Assembly (NCBI GenBank): GCA_945859605.1
Contig: OX243827.1
Coordinates: forward strand, 2,095,295 to 2,159,294
Length of the DNA stretch: 64,000 nt
Origin: Lumbricus rubellus
Taxonomy: Eukaryota > Annelida > Clitellata > Crassiclitellata > Lumbricidae
Direction of reading: 5' to 3'
The position numbers and the translations under genes were made by a program. This document shows positions 12,101 to 21,580 of this stretch, piece by piece; positions within the stretch are counted from its first letter, which is position 1, and every line of letters begins with the position of its first letter. The notes below the pieces were generated by a model. It worked only from the letters and a program-made list of their open reading frames with translations, did no database searches and had not been told where the DNA came from.

Positions 12101-14452
12101 TACCTTCATCCAGCTTCCATTTGTCATTTTGAACTTAGGACCGAAGTTTTGACGTATAGTCGTACACGTTATTTATAGTCGCATATACATCGATGGTTTG
12201 GGCGCGAACGCAACTTCCGGTCAGATGTTGTGGTTCAATGGCGATTCGAACGGCGATTTTGCATGGGAAATGTGACATTTTAAAAACATATTTTCTGTCA
12301 ATATTCGTATTCTTACGAAATTTTAAGTGTTCTGTTAGATGAGTTAGACCATTGCAAGTCATTAGGAATAAATGACGGCGCTTTTTGTGTCGTTAAAAAT
12401 GTGAAAATAATTAATTACGCTAAACTACACGTTCACCCAGAGTTGTTTAAATCAAACTTACATGGAAGCAATGAAATAAATACCCTGAATCCAACAGCTG
12501 GAGACAAAGTAAGATAACAGTCAGATTGATTCGTCCACAACACCAGACGAAGTCCATCAGTGGCTCCAGGATTAGTCGTAACGTAATTTGCTCTAGCTTA
12601 AATGTACAAGAAACTATTTCAAACTCTGTGAATGTCTCAGAAATTTAATTTTATGGCCTGTCTGATCATGTAGGCCCTAGCCTAGTTCTATGCGATAATC
12701 TATGCCTATATATGCCGCTTAAAAGAAAGTTAATTGGCTGAACTAGAGTTCTTTTAAAACATTGGCTATCACTAAATGGTAGAAGTCTAGAACTGTTCGG
12801 ATGCAAGTAAGCAACATGGCCGTCACAGATACAGGCAGAATAGAGCGGTCTCACCTACGGCGATCGATAGCGACGATAGCCCAATGTTCCGCGAAAGTAA
12901 GTCAGTCAGTCAGTTCTCAAAGAGGCATATTTCAAACTTCACACGAGTTTGATACGGTAGGCCTAGTTATCATCGTGGGTTGGAGGGGGCGAAAACCCAA
13001 ATTTAACGGTCATTCCTGGTACCCCAGAGGCGAAAAACTAAAATTTCCTGGGAAACGTCGGGTACCACAGCTATGCATAATAGCCTACAAACTGAGGCCA
13101 CAGAATTTAGCCTACCGTTAGAATTAGCTTATTGTCTTAGTCTTATTGTTGCAAAGAAGGAGTGTTCAGGTTGCTTAGAGGTGATTATCGATAGACCTAT
13201 ACCTGGATTGAATGAAAGACAATATCCCATGTCAGTTTTTATCTTCTTTACGGCGTCTGCTGAATTGCATGGCCGATTGCCAAACGAACACTGAAACATT
13301 ATAATAATTATGCTCTTTATTGAAACAATCTCGGTTGACCGGTTACCGCAGTGGTTCCCAACCTTTTTTGAGTAGCCTATAGGGCCACTTTTTCTTAGTT
13401 GGAGGACACGAGGGCCACTTTTTTCTTAGTTAAAGAACATTAGGGCGTTTATGGGGCCATAGGCCTATATAATGTTAAGATTTAATTAAAGTTAAAGCAT
13501 ATAAAATTGTTATAGGCCTAAGTGATTCAAAATAGAATGTTTGATATTATTTATAGACGTAAAATAAAATAATTTGTAATAGAAAATAATTATATGTTCT
13601 ATCCTGTCTAAATTGTCTTTTTTCATATATTTTTTTTAATTTTTTGAGAGATGAGGGCCTTTTTTGAGGACTGGCGGGCCATTTTTTGAGGCCTCGCGGG
13701 CCACTTTTGGCCCGCGGGCTACGGGTTGGGAACCGCTGGGTTACCGGTTACAGCGTACAATTATGCAGTTTACACAATTCCCAAGAACGGAGATAACATA
13801 ATACATAAGCAACAAAAAGTGTTGGTGTTGTTTGAGCTGAGGCAACGGGATCCATGATCTTACCTCGAGCATCATGTCCTCCGCTTTAGTGAGTACATAA
13901 TTGTAGAATAGCTCCCAGTCTTCTTGATCTCGGGTAAGCGTAAAGCGTTGAAACGTTCTCCAAATTCTAAGTCCCAAAAAGGCGGGAAACGGATTCCAGC
14001 ATAGTCACGAGTTTCAGTACCTGAAACGTTTCAGTCAAATTTGAAGCTGAGCGCAAAATAAATGAAAATACGGCACAATTCTGACGACAGCCATTGGTGA
14101 TGACCAGCCGCTTCCAAAGTCTACTGATCATCTTAATGCTCGCCATGGGCGGAGTTTGGTTTTCGTTCTTGGGGTGAGGCTAAAAAAAGAACTATTTTCT
14201 CGGCCCCAAAAAATTTGATGACATTTTTGGCGCCGCTCGTTTATCCCCCAACTTCCTGACCAAGTCTCCGGCTAGGCCTATGTGCGCTATGTTGAATTTA
14301 TACATTAATGGAAATCATCTATCCAGCTTCCATTTAAGCCAGAAAGCAATTAACGGTTTAAAAAATACAGCTTCTATTTCATCAATACGAGTTGTCTGTA
14401 TGTAGACCATTAATTTTGTTGTTAGACGAGTTGACGGTGACGGTGGCGGTGG

Positions 14453-14501
<49 letters not shown>

Positions 14502-14505
14502 GATT

Positions 14506-14537
<32 letters not shown>

Positions 14538-15202
14538 CATGATCATGATCATGATGATGATGATGATGATGATCATGATGATGATGAGTCTGTGATTTGC
14601 TGAAGTAACCATTAATTGTTCTAGTTACCAAACGACATCACGGCTTTTTTGCTCATAAAACACTCTGAGCAGATGGTAACTGTAGGAAAGCGTAGAGATC
14701 GGTTGTAAGCCACTCGATAGTTGACGATGGTTGGATATGTCAGATAGTAAGATATTCGATCGTATATCTGGAAAACCATGAATCCCGTTCCGAACAGGAG
14801 AAGCATTGACCATACAAACTTACGGATTATGGATCCAACTTTATGTGATGATGGTTTGACCAAGTAAGACAAACCCACAATGGAAACCTCTTCTGCAAAG
14901 ATTTTCATCCTACGTTTCATGGCCATTCTCAGGATCTTCTGGAAACCCACTATTTCATCACCCGTGATGGTTATGCCTACATTCGTCTCGTCCCTTATCT
15001 CCTCCAATGACCCATCAGGTTCTCCGTCTAAATCGGTATCGCATCCATCCGTAAATGACTTATTATCGCGCATTCGTCTCATCTGTCTTTTGTCAGCCAT
15101 TGGTTCTTCTTGAATGTCTTGTAATTCTACCCCGTTTTTATCTACGTCAGTTGATGGCATTTCTCCTTCCTGCATGTATTCGGGTGTGAATGGATGGCTC
15201 AT
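5995..15202 (-). CDS. DEG/ENaC family channel (ASIC-like), seven-exon gene
   Basis: This gene encodes a trimeric, amiloride-type sodium channel subunit of the plasma membrane. Exons, in transcript order, are 15202-14629, about 14020-13864, 13290-13203, 12596-12484, 10578-10480, 8852-8723 and 6446-5995. Together they encode about 535 residues, normal for the family. In order they give a cytoplasmic N-terminus, TM1, the post-TM1 FPTVTIC motif, the cysteine-rich extracellular domain and TM2 with a GGS selectivity filter. Splice phases agree at every junction except into exon 2. The second residue of GGS replaces the usual variable position of G-x-S. The conserved N-terminal His-Gly gating motif appears as Val-Gly. 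The introns hold hAT, foldback, MITE and LINE insertions. The family is certain. The ligand and the subfamily are not: ASIC, bile-acid-sensitive and peptide-gated types are all possible. Confidence 0.88.
6703..7069 (-). mobile_element. L2/CR1-type LINE 3' fragment in the last channel intron
   Basis: The minus strand encodes the distal reverse-transcriptase tail (RVLRSSARGELLIPRARL, then AFSAVGPTVWNDLPVTLR). It is followed by GAGCGCC, GGGGCGCTATATAAATG and ATGAATGAA at the 3' end. It is a heavily truncated relative of 3017-3915, lying in the same orientation as the host gene. Confidence 0.85.
7091..8261. mobile_element. Non-autonomous hAT element with AGTAACTAGTTACT arrays
   Basis: The ends are CAGTGTTGGCTAGTTAC and GTAACGCACAACACTG, flanked by a perfect 8-bp duplication CTTAGTGG (7083-7090 and 8262-8269). 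Each end carries about 160 bp of repeated AGTAACTAGTTACT-like palindromes. The roughly 840-bp middle has no recognisable transposase. It sits in the last intron of the channel gene, between exons 6 and 7. Confidence 0.92.
8723..8852 (-). CDS. Channel exon 6: LPAPFGDC cysteine-rich segment
   Basis: The acceptor is TTTTGTCTGTAG. The exon opens LSMLPAPFGDC and continues through NYTYMRCISQC to LLSKCNCR, the thumb-domain cysteine block (family L-P-x-P-W/F-G-x-C ... C-x-x-x-C ... C-x-C). The donor taken is GACG before GTGGGA at 8722, because it gives the phase needed by the last exon. A GTAAAG ten bases further on (8712) is stronger in consensus but gives the wrong phase. Confidence 0.85.
8910..9679. 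mobile_element. TIR element with CATGGGCGGAGACTTGG ends
   Basis: CATGGGCGGAGACTTGG at the left end faces CCAAGTCTCCGCCTATG at the right. The flanks AAGGAGAG and AACTAGAG agree at 6 of 8 positions, consistent with an old 8-bp hAT duplication. The interior includes the trinucleotide repeat at about 9041-9150. A shorter related end (CATGGGCGGAGTTTGG to CCAAGTCTCCGGCTAGG) lies at about 14146-14276. Confidence 0.7.
9041..9150. repeat. (TCA/TCG)n trinucleotide microsatellite
   Basis: A run of TCATCA and TCGTCG triplets with few interruptions, inside the TIR element at 8910-9679. Confidence 0.95.
10480..10578 (-). CDS. Channel exon 5: VILHDPRDLPF...GFRVGTG
   Basis: The acceptor is TTTTACAG and the donor AGAAAC before GTAAGT. 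It is exactly 99 bases (33 codons, phase 0 to 0). VILHDPRDLPFVQSVGFRV matches the family segment V-x-I-H-x-x-x-x-x-PF-x-x-x-x-G-F-x-V before the conserved beta strand. Confidence 0.9.
10961..11834. mobile_element. Foldback element with long imperfect arms
   Basis: The sequence from about 10971 (CGTTGAATTCAGCGCGC) is mirrored as its reverse complement ending at 11828. The arms are about 270-320 bp and contain repeats of TTCAGCGACCTTCAT and TTCGCCGCCGCACATCAC. The middle (about 11300-11530) holds roughly three copies of a 95-110 bp direct repeat with TTTATTAGTATTGTGTCTAC. TAAATTGAGGG flanks both sides (10950-10960 and 11835-11845), a probable target duplication. No protein is encoded. It lies in the intron between exons 4 and 5. 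Confidence 0.85.
11854..12437. mobile_element. GGTAAACGTGTA MITE, copy 1
   Basis: The ends GGTAAACGTGTAGTTTAGCG and its complement (ending CACGTTCACC) are flanked by a perfect 8-bp duplication CAGAGTTG (11846-11853 and 12438-12445). The core contains the 35-bp CATCAATCCAGCTTC minisatellite, then about 240 bp of unique sequence shared with the copy at 49310-50131. It lies in the same intron as the foldback element. Confidence 0.93.
12484..12596 (-). CDS. Channel exon 4: TTNPGATDGLRLVL
   Basis: The acceptor is TTTAAG at 12597. The donor is ATTCAGG before GTATTT, a weak but phase-correct site. The peptide NYVTTNPGATDGLRLVLW followed by AVGFR aligns with the PGA-x-x-GL-x-x-x-L and AGF/V-R-V segments of ASIC-like channels. 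A stronger-looking GTAAGT at 12461 would break phase with exon 5, so I prefer the earlier donor. Confidence 0.85.
13203..13290 (-). CDS. Channel exon 3: CSFGNRPC...GYCLSFN
   Basis: The acceptor is ATGTTTCAG and the donor CCAG before GTATAG. The 88 bases encode 29 residues plus one base. CSFGNRPC and, twenty residues on, GYCLSFN correspond to the C-x-W/F-x-G-x-x-C and G-x-C-Y-x-F-N signatures of DEG/ENaC extracellular domains. The exon joins exon 2 in phase 0 (GAG then TGT). Confidence 0.88.
13349..13738. mobile_element. hAT-type MITE, CAGTGGTTCCCAACC family
   Basis: The ends CAGTGGTTCCCAACC and GGTTGGGAACCGCTG are classic for hAT elements. They are flanked by a perfect 8-bp duplication GGTTACCG (13341-13348 and 13739-13746). 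The interior has GGGCCACTTTTT repeats near both ends and no coding capacity. It lies in the intron between channel exons 2 and 3. Confidence 0.95.
13864..14020 (-). CDS. Channel exon 2 (extracellular), boundaries and frame uncertain
   Basis: The donor is clear: CTCGAG before GTAAGA at 13863. The last codons encode ELFYNYVLTKAEDMMLE, matching the helix that precedes the first conserved cysteines of the channel palm and finger. The best acceptor is TTTCAG at 14022-14021, which suits exon 1 phase. Reading on from it, however, lies one frame off the ELFYNYV frame. A one-base length error in the T run at 13980-13976 (minus strand) would reconcile the two. A sequencing or assembly slip, a true frameshift, or a missed small exon are all possible. 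Confidence 0.6.
14446..14590. repeat. (GAT)n microsatellite beside the exon 1 donor
   Basis: About 145 bases of GAT triplets with a few ATC interruptions. It ends 40 bases downstream of the exon 1 splice donor, inside intron 1. The long Met and His runs it yields when translated are not proteins. Confidence 0.97.
14629..15202 (-). CDS. Channel exon 1: N-terminus, TM1, FPTVTIC motif
   Basis: The start ATG is at 15202-15200. Residues 1-100 are acidic to mixed and probably cytoplasmic. Residues 102-116 correspond to the pre-TM1 gating region, but where the family has His-Gly this protein reads SIVGL (Val109-Gly110). TM1 spans about 127-147. FPTVTIC at 172-178 is the post-TM1 signature. The exon ends TTTG before GTAACT (donor at 14628-14627), leaving phase 1. 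If unspliced, a stop follows two codons later. Confidence 0.9.
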
Positions 15203-15712
15203 CTTCGAGTCTCTCTAGAGATTCAATGGCAGATCTGTTGTGACCTGCATGTTTACCATTGCAGCAACTCGACCTGTCAGTCACAGTGTTTTTATTGGTA
15301 GGCCTAAGTCAGCCTAAGGTCCAGCGCGTCATCAAACGATGGCTAGTGCATTGCTATCGATTTCAATTGCAGTCACAGACTCATAGTGTAAGTCAATGCC
15401 ATTCTAGGCCTATTTAAATGGTACATGGTAGAATCGAGAAGTCAATATCCGTTTTATATACATGTAATTAGGTTTCTTCTTTCTGAGTTAATGGATTCCA
15501 TGGTTACTTGGATTGATTCTGGAACATAAAATTTATGATCCAGAAGCAGTCCACATAACCATGTAATCCATTGAAAAATAAGCCAAGACTATTTAGTATC
15601 GTTAGGCTATATTTTTCAACACATAAAGCCTAATTGTTGATAACCGCAATTTTCAATCAAAAGTAGCCTAATTGCTGGACTTAGGGTGGGTAACTTTAAA
15701 TCTGAGACTATT
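15203..15712. promoter_or_regulatory. Upstream region of the channel gene; no defined promoter motif
   Basis: The 5' UTR and promoter of the minus-strand channel gene should lie here. I see no convincing TATA element or other named motif at a fixed distance, only TAGGCCTA palindromes. The next element starts at 15713. Confidence 0.25.
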
Positions 15713-17361
15713 CTGCCGTGCTAAGCAAAAAGACAGTAACTCAAAAAAGACGATTTTGCGTAAAACGATAAAGAAGAAATCGGTTTAATTCAACCAGAAA
15801 TAGGCCTAAAGCTAGAATCTTTCTGAATTTTTGCAAACAGTTATATATAAGCTACTGAATTTTGGAACTAAACTCGTTTTTCGTTAAATTTGTGTAAAAA
15901 TTGTATAAAAATGAGATACTGCTTTTTTGCTTAGTAGGCCTATCGAAGAATTGAACATCGGTTTGATGCTAAGCAAGAAAGCAGTAACTCATCGTATGGT
16001 AGAGAGGGCTGGTGAAAAACAATTGTTCTCTTTGCGATACAAGAATGAAATTTGGTATATAGCACGAACATGTACTAAGAAAAATATTTGACTATAGGGT
16101 CATTGCAGATTAGCCCTCTGGCCCCAATGGCAGCCCTTTTCCAAAATGGCCGGCAGATATACATATTTTTAAATAACTCGGCTTCTATTTAACTTACTGT
16201 AGAAGTGTCATCTTAGTGTCTAATCATACATATTTAGGGACGATGATTCCAACAGTGCCATCTAAAACCAACTCTGGCTTCAACGGCGGCCATTTTTCAA
16301 AATGGCCGACCAAAATCGTGATTTTTTTAATATCTCAGCATTAAATCCACTTAGAATCGTCATCTCGGTGCCTAAATATACATATTTAAGGACAAGGATT
16401 CCAATGGGGCCTTCCAAAACTTCATCTGGCCTCAATGGCGGTCATTTTCAAAATGGCCGTCCAAAATGTGAATTTTGCAAATCTCTATTTTTGCGTCGGC
16501 CATTTTGGAAAATTATGGCCATTGAGGTCACTGGGAACTATGTGATGGCAGTATTGAGATCTCTGACTAAAATGTGCATGTTTTGACACCAAGATGACAA
16601 TTCCAAGTGAACTGAAAGCCGAGATATTAACAAATCTCTCTTTTTGGGTCCGCCATTTTGAAAAATGGCCGCCATTGAGGCCATGGGGAACTTTGTGATG
16701 GCCGTATTGGGATCCTTGACCTGAGATGTGTATGTTTTGACACCAAGATGACGATTCAAAGTTATTTGAAGGCCGTGATATTGACAAATCCTTCTTGTTG
16801 GGTCGGCCATTTTGGAAAATGGCCGCCATTGAGGTCATAGAGAACTTTGTGATGGCCCTATTGTGATCCTTGACCCGAAATGTGTATGTTTTGACACCAA
16901 AATGACGATTCCAAGTGAACTAAAAGCCGAGATATTGAAAAATCCCTCTTTTTGGGTCGTCAATGGCGGCCATTTTGGAAAATGGCCGCCATTGAGGTCA
17001 TGGGGAACTTTGTAATGGCCCATTGGAATCCTTGACCTTTAATGTGTATGTTTTGACACCAAGATGACGATTCTAGGTGATTTGAAAGCCGATATATTGA
17101 AATATCTGTAAATCGGCCGACCTTGAATATACATGGAACACTAAGCAAGAAGACAGTAACTCAAGTTACTGCGTTTTTGTTTAGCACGACGACCCAATTT
17201 TGAGATACTGTTAATTTCGTTTCCGTTTTTTTTCCATGTTCCCGGACCGATACCGTTTCCTTGCTTCCAGATATGATAGAACATGTTGTCAGGATGTGAA
17301 AACAAGTGCTAACTCAAAAACGGAAAAACTTGAGTTACTGTCTTTTTGCTTAGCACGGCAG
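15713..17361. mobile_element. TIR element CTGCCGTGCTAAGCAAAAAG with repeat-filled core
   Basis: CTGCCGTGCTAAGCAAAAAG followed by ACAGTAACTCA at the left is mirrored exactly at the right end. TATT flanks both sides (15709-15712 and 17362-17365), a possible 4-bp duplication. Partial copies of the end motif recur inside near 15907, 15967, 17140 and 17330. About 16100-17110 is filled by a separate tandem array. No transposase is present and the superfamily is not clear. Confidence 0.82.
16100..17110. repeat. About 155-bp tandem array with an inverted first part
   Basis: The phrase TATGTTTTGACACCAAGATG recurs near 16576, 16730, 16885 and 17043, a period of 154-158 bp. Each unit also has the palindromic pair CCATTTTGGAAAATGG with GCCGCCATTGAGG. 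At 16200-16460 two units run in the opposite sense (ACATATTTAGGGAC). The array lies wholly inside the TIR element 15713-17361. Confidence 0.9.
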
Positions 17362-17441
17362 TATTAGATTATTCAAATTAAAGTGATATGAATAATCAAA
17401 TAAAACAACATATAGTTTTATGGTTAGACCTAGTAGACTAC

Positions 17442-17801
17442 CATAGGCGTAGGGGACATTTCAGCGTTGGGGGGGGGCAAAAATGAGACTTTTGCCCGAA
17501 AAAATTTTTTTCGTCCGTCCGAAATCTTAAGATAAATTTCCGTTACGTTTGCCCGAAAATTCTGACGACCTTTTTATAGTCATCCGGCCGAAATCTTCTG
17601 AAATTTCCCGTTACTTTTTGCCTGACGACCTTTTTTCGGGCAAGTCTGACTTTTCGGGCAAAAAGACCCGGAAAAATAAAAAAGTACATTTTTTGAAAAA
17701 AAACTTTTTATTTTTTCGGGTCTGCTTGCCCGAAAAATCAGACTTGCCCGAAATTTGGGGGGGCATTTGCCCCCCCTGGACCCCCGTCTCCTACGCCTAT
17801 G
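17442..17801. mobile_element. hAT-type MITE, CATAGGCG family, copy 2
   Basis: It has the same ends as 4525-4841, flanked by a perfect 8-bp duplication TAGACTAC (17434-17441 and 17802-17809). The interior TTTGCCCGAAAA blocks match copy 1, so both descend from one source element. Confidence 0.93.
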
Positions 17802-17925
17802 TAGACTACCGTATGTCTAATAGTTAGGCTACCGAGTTTGCCACATTAACCAGATGTAGGCCTACGTCTGTTGTGGAAATGCGCAAAATATTATGTTATA
17901 GAGCTTATAATTATGATGGCGACTA

Positions 17926-17958
17926 TGTTGTTGATGATGATGATGATGATGATGTTGT

Positions 17959-17997
<39 letters not shown>
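17926..17997. repeat. (GAT)n microsatellite
   Basis: An uninterrupted run of GAT triplets except for two GTT pairs. Confidence 0.95.
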
Positions 17998-17998
<1 letters not shown>

Positions 17999-18259
17999 AA
18001 TAAACTTAAATGTGACGATCTAGATGCATGGCTTCAGTGCAGTGTAGAAGAAGACTGAAGACTAGTCATTTTTGGCTGCATCAATAAAGGTTAGGCTCAT
18101 CATGCACCGGCTGTAGATTTAAACTTAAAATTACGTGCCATTGCTAACCTTCAGCAAAGCGCCTCACCGATTAATTATACGAGCCAGATCTCGCTAATTT
18201 AGTTTAAATTGACTAAGAAAATCGTTCACTTAGCTTTTACATGAGTCAATAATTATTAA

Positions 18260-18970
18260 CACGTCGAGTGCCCAAGGTATTTTTTGGTACACGAAGGCCC
18301 AAGGAGGGGGGGTCCGCGCGGACCCCAGCGTTTCCATGCTAATTTGTTGAGAAGGGATTGGAATATCGTTCCAGAATTTAATTATAGGCCTAATTATGTA
18401 CTCCCAAATGAATTTGCAATCGATTGATGTATTTTATATCACAATAGCACCACCTGGTGTAAAATAATAGTGTAAACATCTCGTGATACACATTTCATGC
18501 TTGCACGCGTCATTTACCAAAAGAAGCCTATGCGTCCGGCGCGTTCGCATGCAAGCTAGTCGGGTTAGCTGCTCTCGCTTCCAGTTATCGATGGACCAGT
18601 TGCATTATGGTAGAGTGGTAGACTAAATCGTAATAGCAATTGCTACAATGTCAGTAATTCTAAGTTCAACAATTTATATGAATCTTTCTTTCATATAACG
18701 TCCGCTGACCATTTATATATTGGAAAGGAACCATGCGCTTGTATGAATATCAGCTCCATATCTTGCGGTACCCTTAGTAGGCCTATAGGCTATGCTGTGG
18801 TTGTGGGGTACATGGTAGGACAATACTCACGCAAAATATACCATTCTATGCCCAAATGGTTGGTCTAGGAATACCTAAAAGCATTTCTGCAGACCCATAG
18901 CCTTTAAAAAGTTATCCGGGAAAACAGGCCTGGGCCCGGTCGGACCCCCTCCCCCTTGGGCACTCGAGGG
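18260..18970. mobile_element. TTAA-flanked, piggyBac-type MITE
   Basis: CACGTCGAGTGCCCAAGG at the left and CCTTGGGCACTCGAGGG at the right sit directly between TTAA tetranucleotides (18256-18259 and 18971-18974), the piggyBac target. A second inverted pair lies just inside, with GGGGGTCCG facing CGGACCCCC. The 711-bp interior contains no transposase. Confidence 0.85.
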
Positions 18971-19362
18971 TTAAGAGCTTAATTAAATGTTCTGAGAAGA
19001 TCGTTGCGCACAAGACACAAGACACATTAGGAGTTCTACACGATTAACTCTGTTTAATTAATTGAAATGAATTCAAGTGAATCGTTAAATGAAACATTCC
19101 GTGCAATGATTGGTAGGCTACGTTGTGAACCTGCCTCAGTCTAAGTTCAAAGAGAAAATGGATCGATGCAGAGTTTTGAGTGAAGGAAACTTCAGTGCGG
19201 AGCTAATGGCTTCATCCATTGTTTGGTCTTCCGATCATAAGTCATGCCACTTAGCGATGGACACAGAATATACTCAGGCAGTCAGATGATGGCATTCGGT
19301 ACACTCGGCAGCATTGTTCCCTGGCATCTTTCTACTCCCTCCACCGTAATCTTCGTTGCAAT

Positions 19363-19620
19363 CATCATCATCGTCATCATCTTCATCGTCGTTATTAGCA
19401 TATCATCACCACCACCACCACCATCATCGTCGTAATAATAATAATAATAATAATAAATAATAATAATTATGATAAAAATCATCATCATCATCATCATCAC
19501 AATAATAATATCGATAATCATCGGCATCATCATCAACACCATCGCCATGGTCGTCATCATAATCATCATCATCATCATCGTTGTCATAATAATAATAATT
19601 ATTATTATTATCATCAGTAT
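19363..19620. repeat. Compound ATC/CAC/AAT trinucleotide microsatellite
   Basis: Alternating tracts of CAT, CAC and AAT triplets. All long frames over this stretch are low-complexity artefacts. Confidence 0.93.
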
Positions 19621-19629
19621 AGCAGCAGC

Positions 19630-19950
19630 AGACCTGAAATTAACCCAAGTGCTGTATTCAACACTTTGTGAAAACGTGGACAGTGGGGAGAAGCAGAAGT
19701 GGAAAGACTTGAGGCATTTTAAATGTGGCTATGGAGAAGCATGGCCAAGATTCGTTGGATGGACATCAAAACCATGCAGTGAAGAGGTGCTACAACTGGT
19801 GCAAGAAGAAAGATCGCTGGTAGATACAATACAAAAGAGGCAGATGAACTGGCTTGGGGCACATGTTGAGGGAAGACTCACTGTTGAAGTTAGTACTCGA
19901 GGGAAGAATTGAGGAAAGGAAACCACCAGGACGGCCAAGATAGTTGTTGT

Positions 19951-19997
<47 letters not shown>

Positions 19998-20012
19998 ATG
20001 ATGATGAGGAGG

Positions 20013-20054
<42 letters not shown>

Positions 20055-20160
20055 TGGTTGATGGACGGAGAAAAGGGACGAGGATACAAAGGCATCAAGG
20101 AAAGAGCGCAGAATAGACAAGAATGGTGTCGTTGGAATCTTGGATTGGCCTAAGCCCTAA
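19630..20160 (+). pseudogene. Non-LTR reverse-transcriptase C-terminal remnant split by a (GAT)n expansion
   Basis: Across two frames the plus strand reads EEVLQLVQEERSLVDTIQKR, then MNWLG, then (one frame over) REDSLLKLVLEGRIEERKPP with GRPR. After a GAT run (19950-20048) it reads ELVDGREKGRGYKGIKERAQ and NRQEWCRW. This is the conserved tail of many non-LTR reverse transcriptases: a WLGH motif, an EGRI-x-x-R-x-x-GRPR motif, then a terminal R-x-x-W motif. The frameshift and the microsatellite growing inside the old coding sequence mark it as dead. Confidence 0.7.
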
Positions 20161-20212
20161 GGGCAGAACACTAAAGAAGTTTATGAAACATTAGATCATG
20201 AAAATAATGAAT

Positions 20213-20445
20213 ATTTGTTTGTATGCGCACTTGTTATAGCGCCCGTTCAACCATCTCCACTCAGAAGCGGTCCCGACGACAGCGCGGACACTGCATCGGA
20301 GTTTCACGCCGAAGCACCGAGAAATTGCGAGTGAAGGACTTGCCCAAGGTCCCTACGTGGGGGCTTGAGGTGGATTCGAACCTGCAACCCTCCGGCTGCA
20401 AGGCAGCGAACATACCCTATTCACCACCGCGCCTCACAAGTCCAA
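20213..20445 (-). mobile_element. tRNA-derived SINE, copy on the minus strand
   Basis: The minus strand starts with a tRNA-like head (TGGTGAATAGGG as A box, GGTTCGAATCC as B box). It continues through GGACCTTGGGCAAGTCC and GAAACTCCGATGCAGTGTCC to a tail GGGCGCTATAACAAGTGC. The copy at 24719-24925 is colinear. The tail resembles the GGAGCGCTATAT 3' end of the local L2-type LINEs, as expected if those LINEs mobilise it. Confidence 0.82.
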
Positions 20446-21109
20446 CCGCTCGTGCGGATTTGACACACCACAAATATATCACTCACAGGAGAGCATAACA
20501 AAGACAATTGAAACATTCACATGGCAATTATAGTTCAGGTTTAAGCTTACAAGCCTTACATTATCTGTACAAATACAGTAAACATTGCAGTGGCACGCTA
20601 TAGAGGCAAGCCTATGATATTTAAATTCAGACTGCATGCTAATCTGTTTATCCTTCATAACGAAAATAGAACATTTGCACATAAAAGAAGCTGATTTAAC
20701 TAACAAACTCTGATATTCAATAGACTGAGAATGCAATTTCAATATGAATGGCAGCGTAGTAGGCCTACACTACCCAGACAGCCAGGAATTGCAGTGCCCG
20801 TACCATGCCAACCTACTTAGCCCACAGCGGCAAACTCGGGGCTCACGGCATCTTCGCCCATCTGGCAACGCCCATCCTACCTTATTCGGGCCAATAGAGT
20901 AGCCCAGTAGGGGAGCGGATGATCTTGCCACTACAGGGCCGACGTATATTCTTCACCTCATTGAGCACCGCGCGGTGAATAGGTTGCGCCTATGAATTTA
21001 TCTGCCGGCCCAGCGGTGTATAAGTGCAGACTTCTATTCATTGTTACGGGGTCGGCGTCTATGGGGCCGCTGGTGTCAATTCATCCCTAGCTGTCGGCTC
21101 GGCATTGGC
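20446..21109. other. No gene recognised
   Basis: Mixed sequence with a GC-richer block at 20765-21000. I compared that block by eye with 5S rRNA and tRNA patterns and found no match. Confidence 0.3.
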
Positions 21110-21370
21110 GTTTGTAAGGGGCCGCCCATTGTTCCCGGTCTACCATGACAATGCCTCTAATGGCGATTGCAGGCCCGCTGGTGGGTATTCATTGGCTCGC
21201 GCTCGTTAGTACAGGACCGCCTGCTGTTTTTCACAGTCTACCCGCACACAACCTCTAATGGCCTTTATAGGGCGGCTATTGGTAAATGATCGGCCGCTGT
21301 TGGCCCTACTTGGGACTTTGTGTAGCCATCCATTCTGCCTACCGTCAGCCCTCACAATGCCTCTAATGGC
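21110..21370. repeat. Degenerate tandem repeat of about 100 bp
   Basis: A block with GGTCTACC...ACAATGCCTCTAATGGC recurs near 21135, 21231 and 21335, together with GGCCCGCTGGTGGGTATTCA-like segments. The copies are diverged. The source is unknown. Confidence 0.6.
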
Positions 21371-21580
21371 AATATGACGACCAGCTCTAGACCTATAAAT
21401 GTGGTTGTAACCGATTTTCAGGTGAATTTCTGCATATCTGCAATTTCCAATCACACCATTAATCCCACAAGAATCTTGACTTCTGAGATTCGATTCAGGA
21501 ACTCCAAATATACTTCTAACTTGCAATAGAAAAAAACAAGTTTCCATGAAAATAATTTTTTCAAAGTTCACACCATTCAT

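Noticed and set aside
12451..12462. The strong GTAAGT at 12461 as donor of channel exon 4
   Set aside because: It would leave a phase that puts a stop in exon 5. The upstream GTATTT gives continuous, family-like sequence.
14382..14631. Frames rich in Met, His or Ile
   Set aside because: Translation of a GAT microsatellite in the first intron of the channel gene.
16485..17148. Overlapping minus-strand frames with repeated MAAIFQNG
   Set aside because: They are the translated 155-bp tandem array inside a TIR element.
20765..21000. 5S rRNA or other structural RNA gene in a GC-richer block
   Set aside because: Neither strand matches 5S internal control motifs or tRNA boxes by eye.
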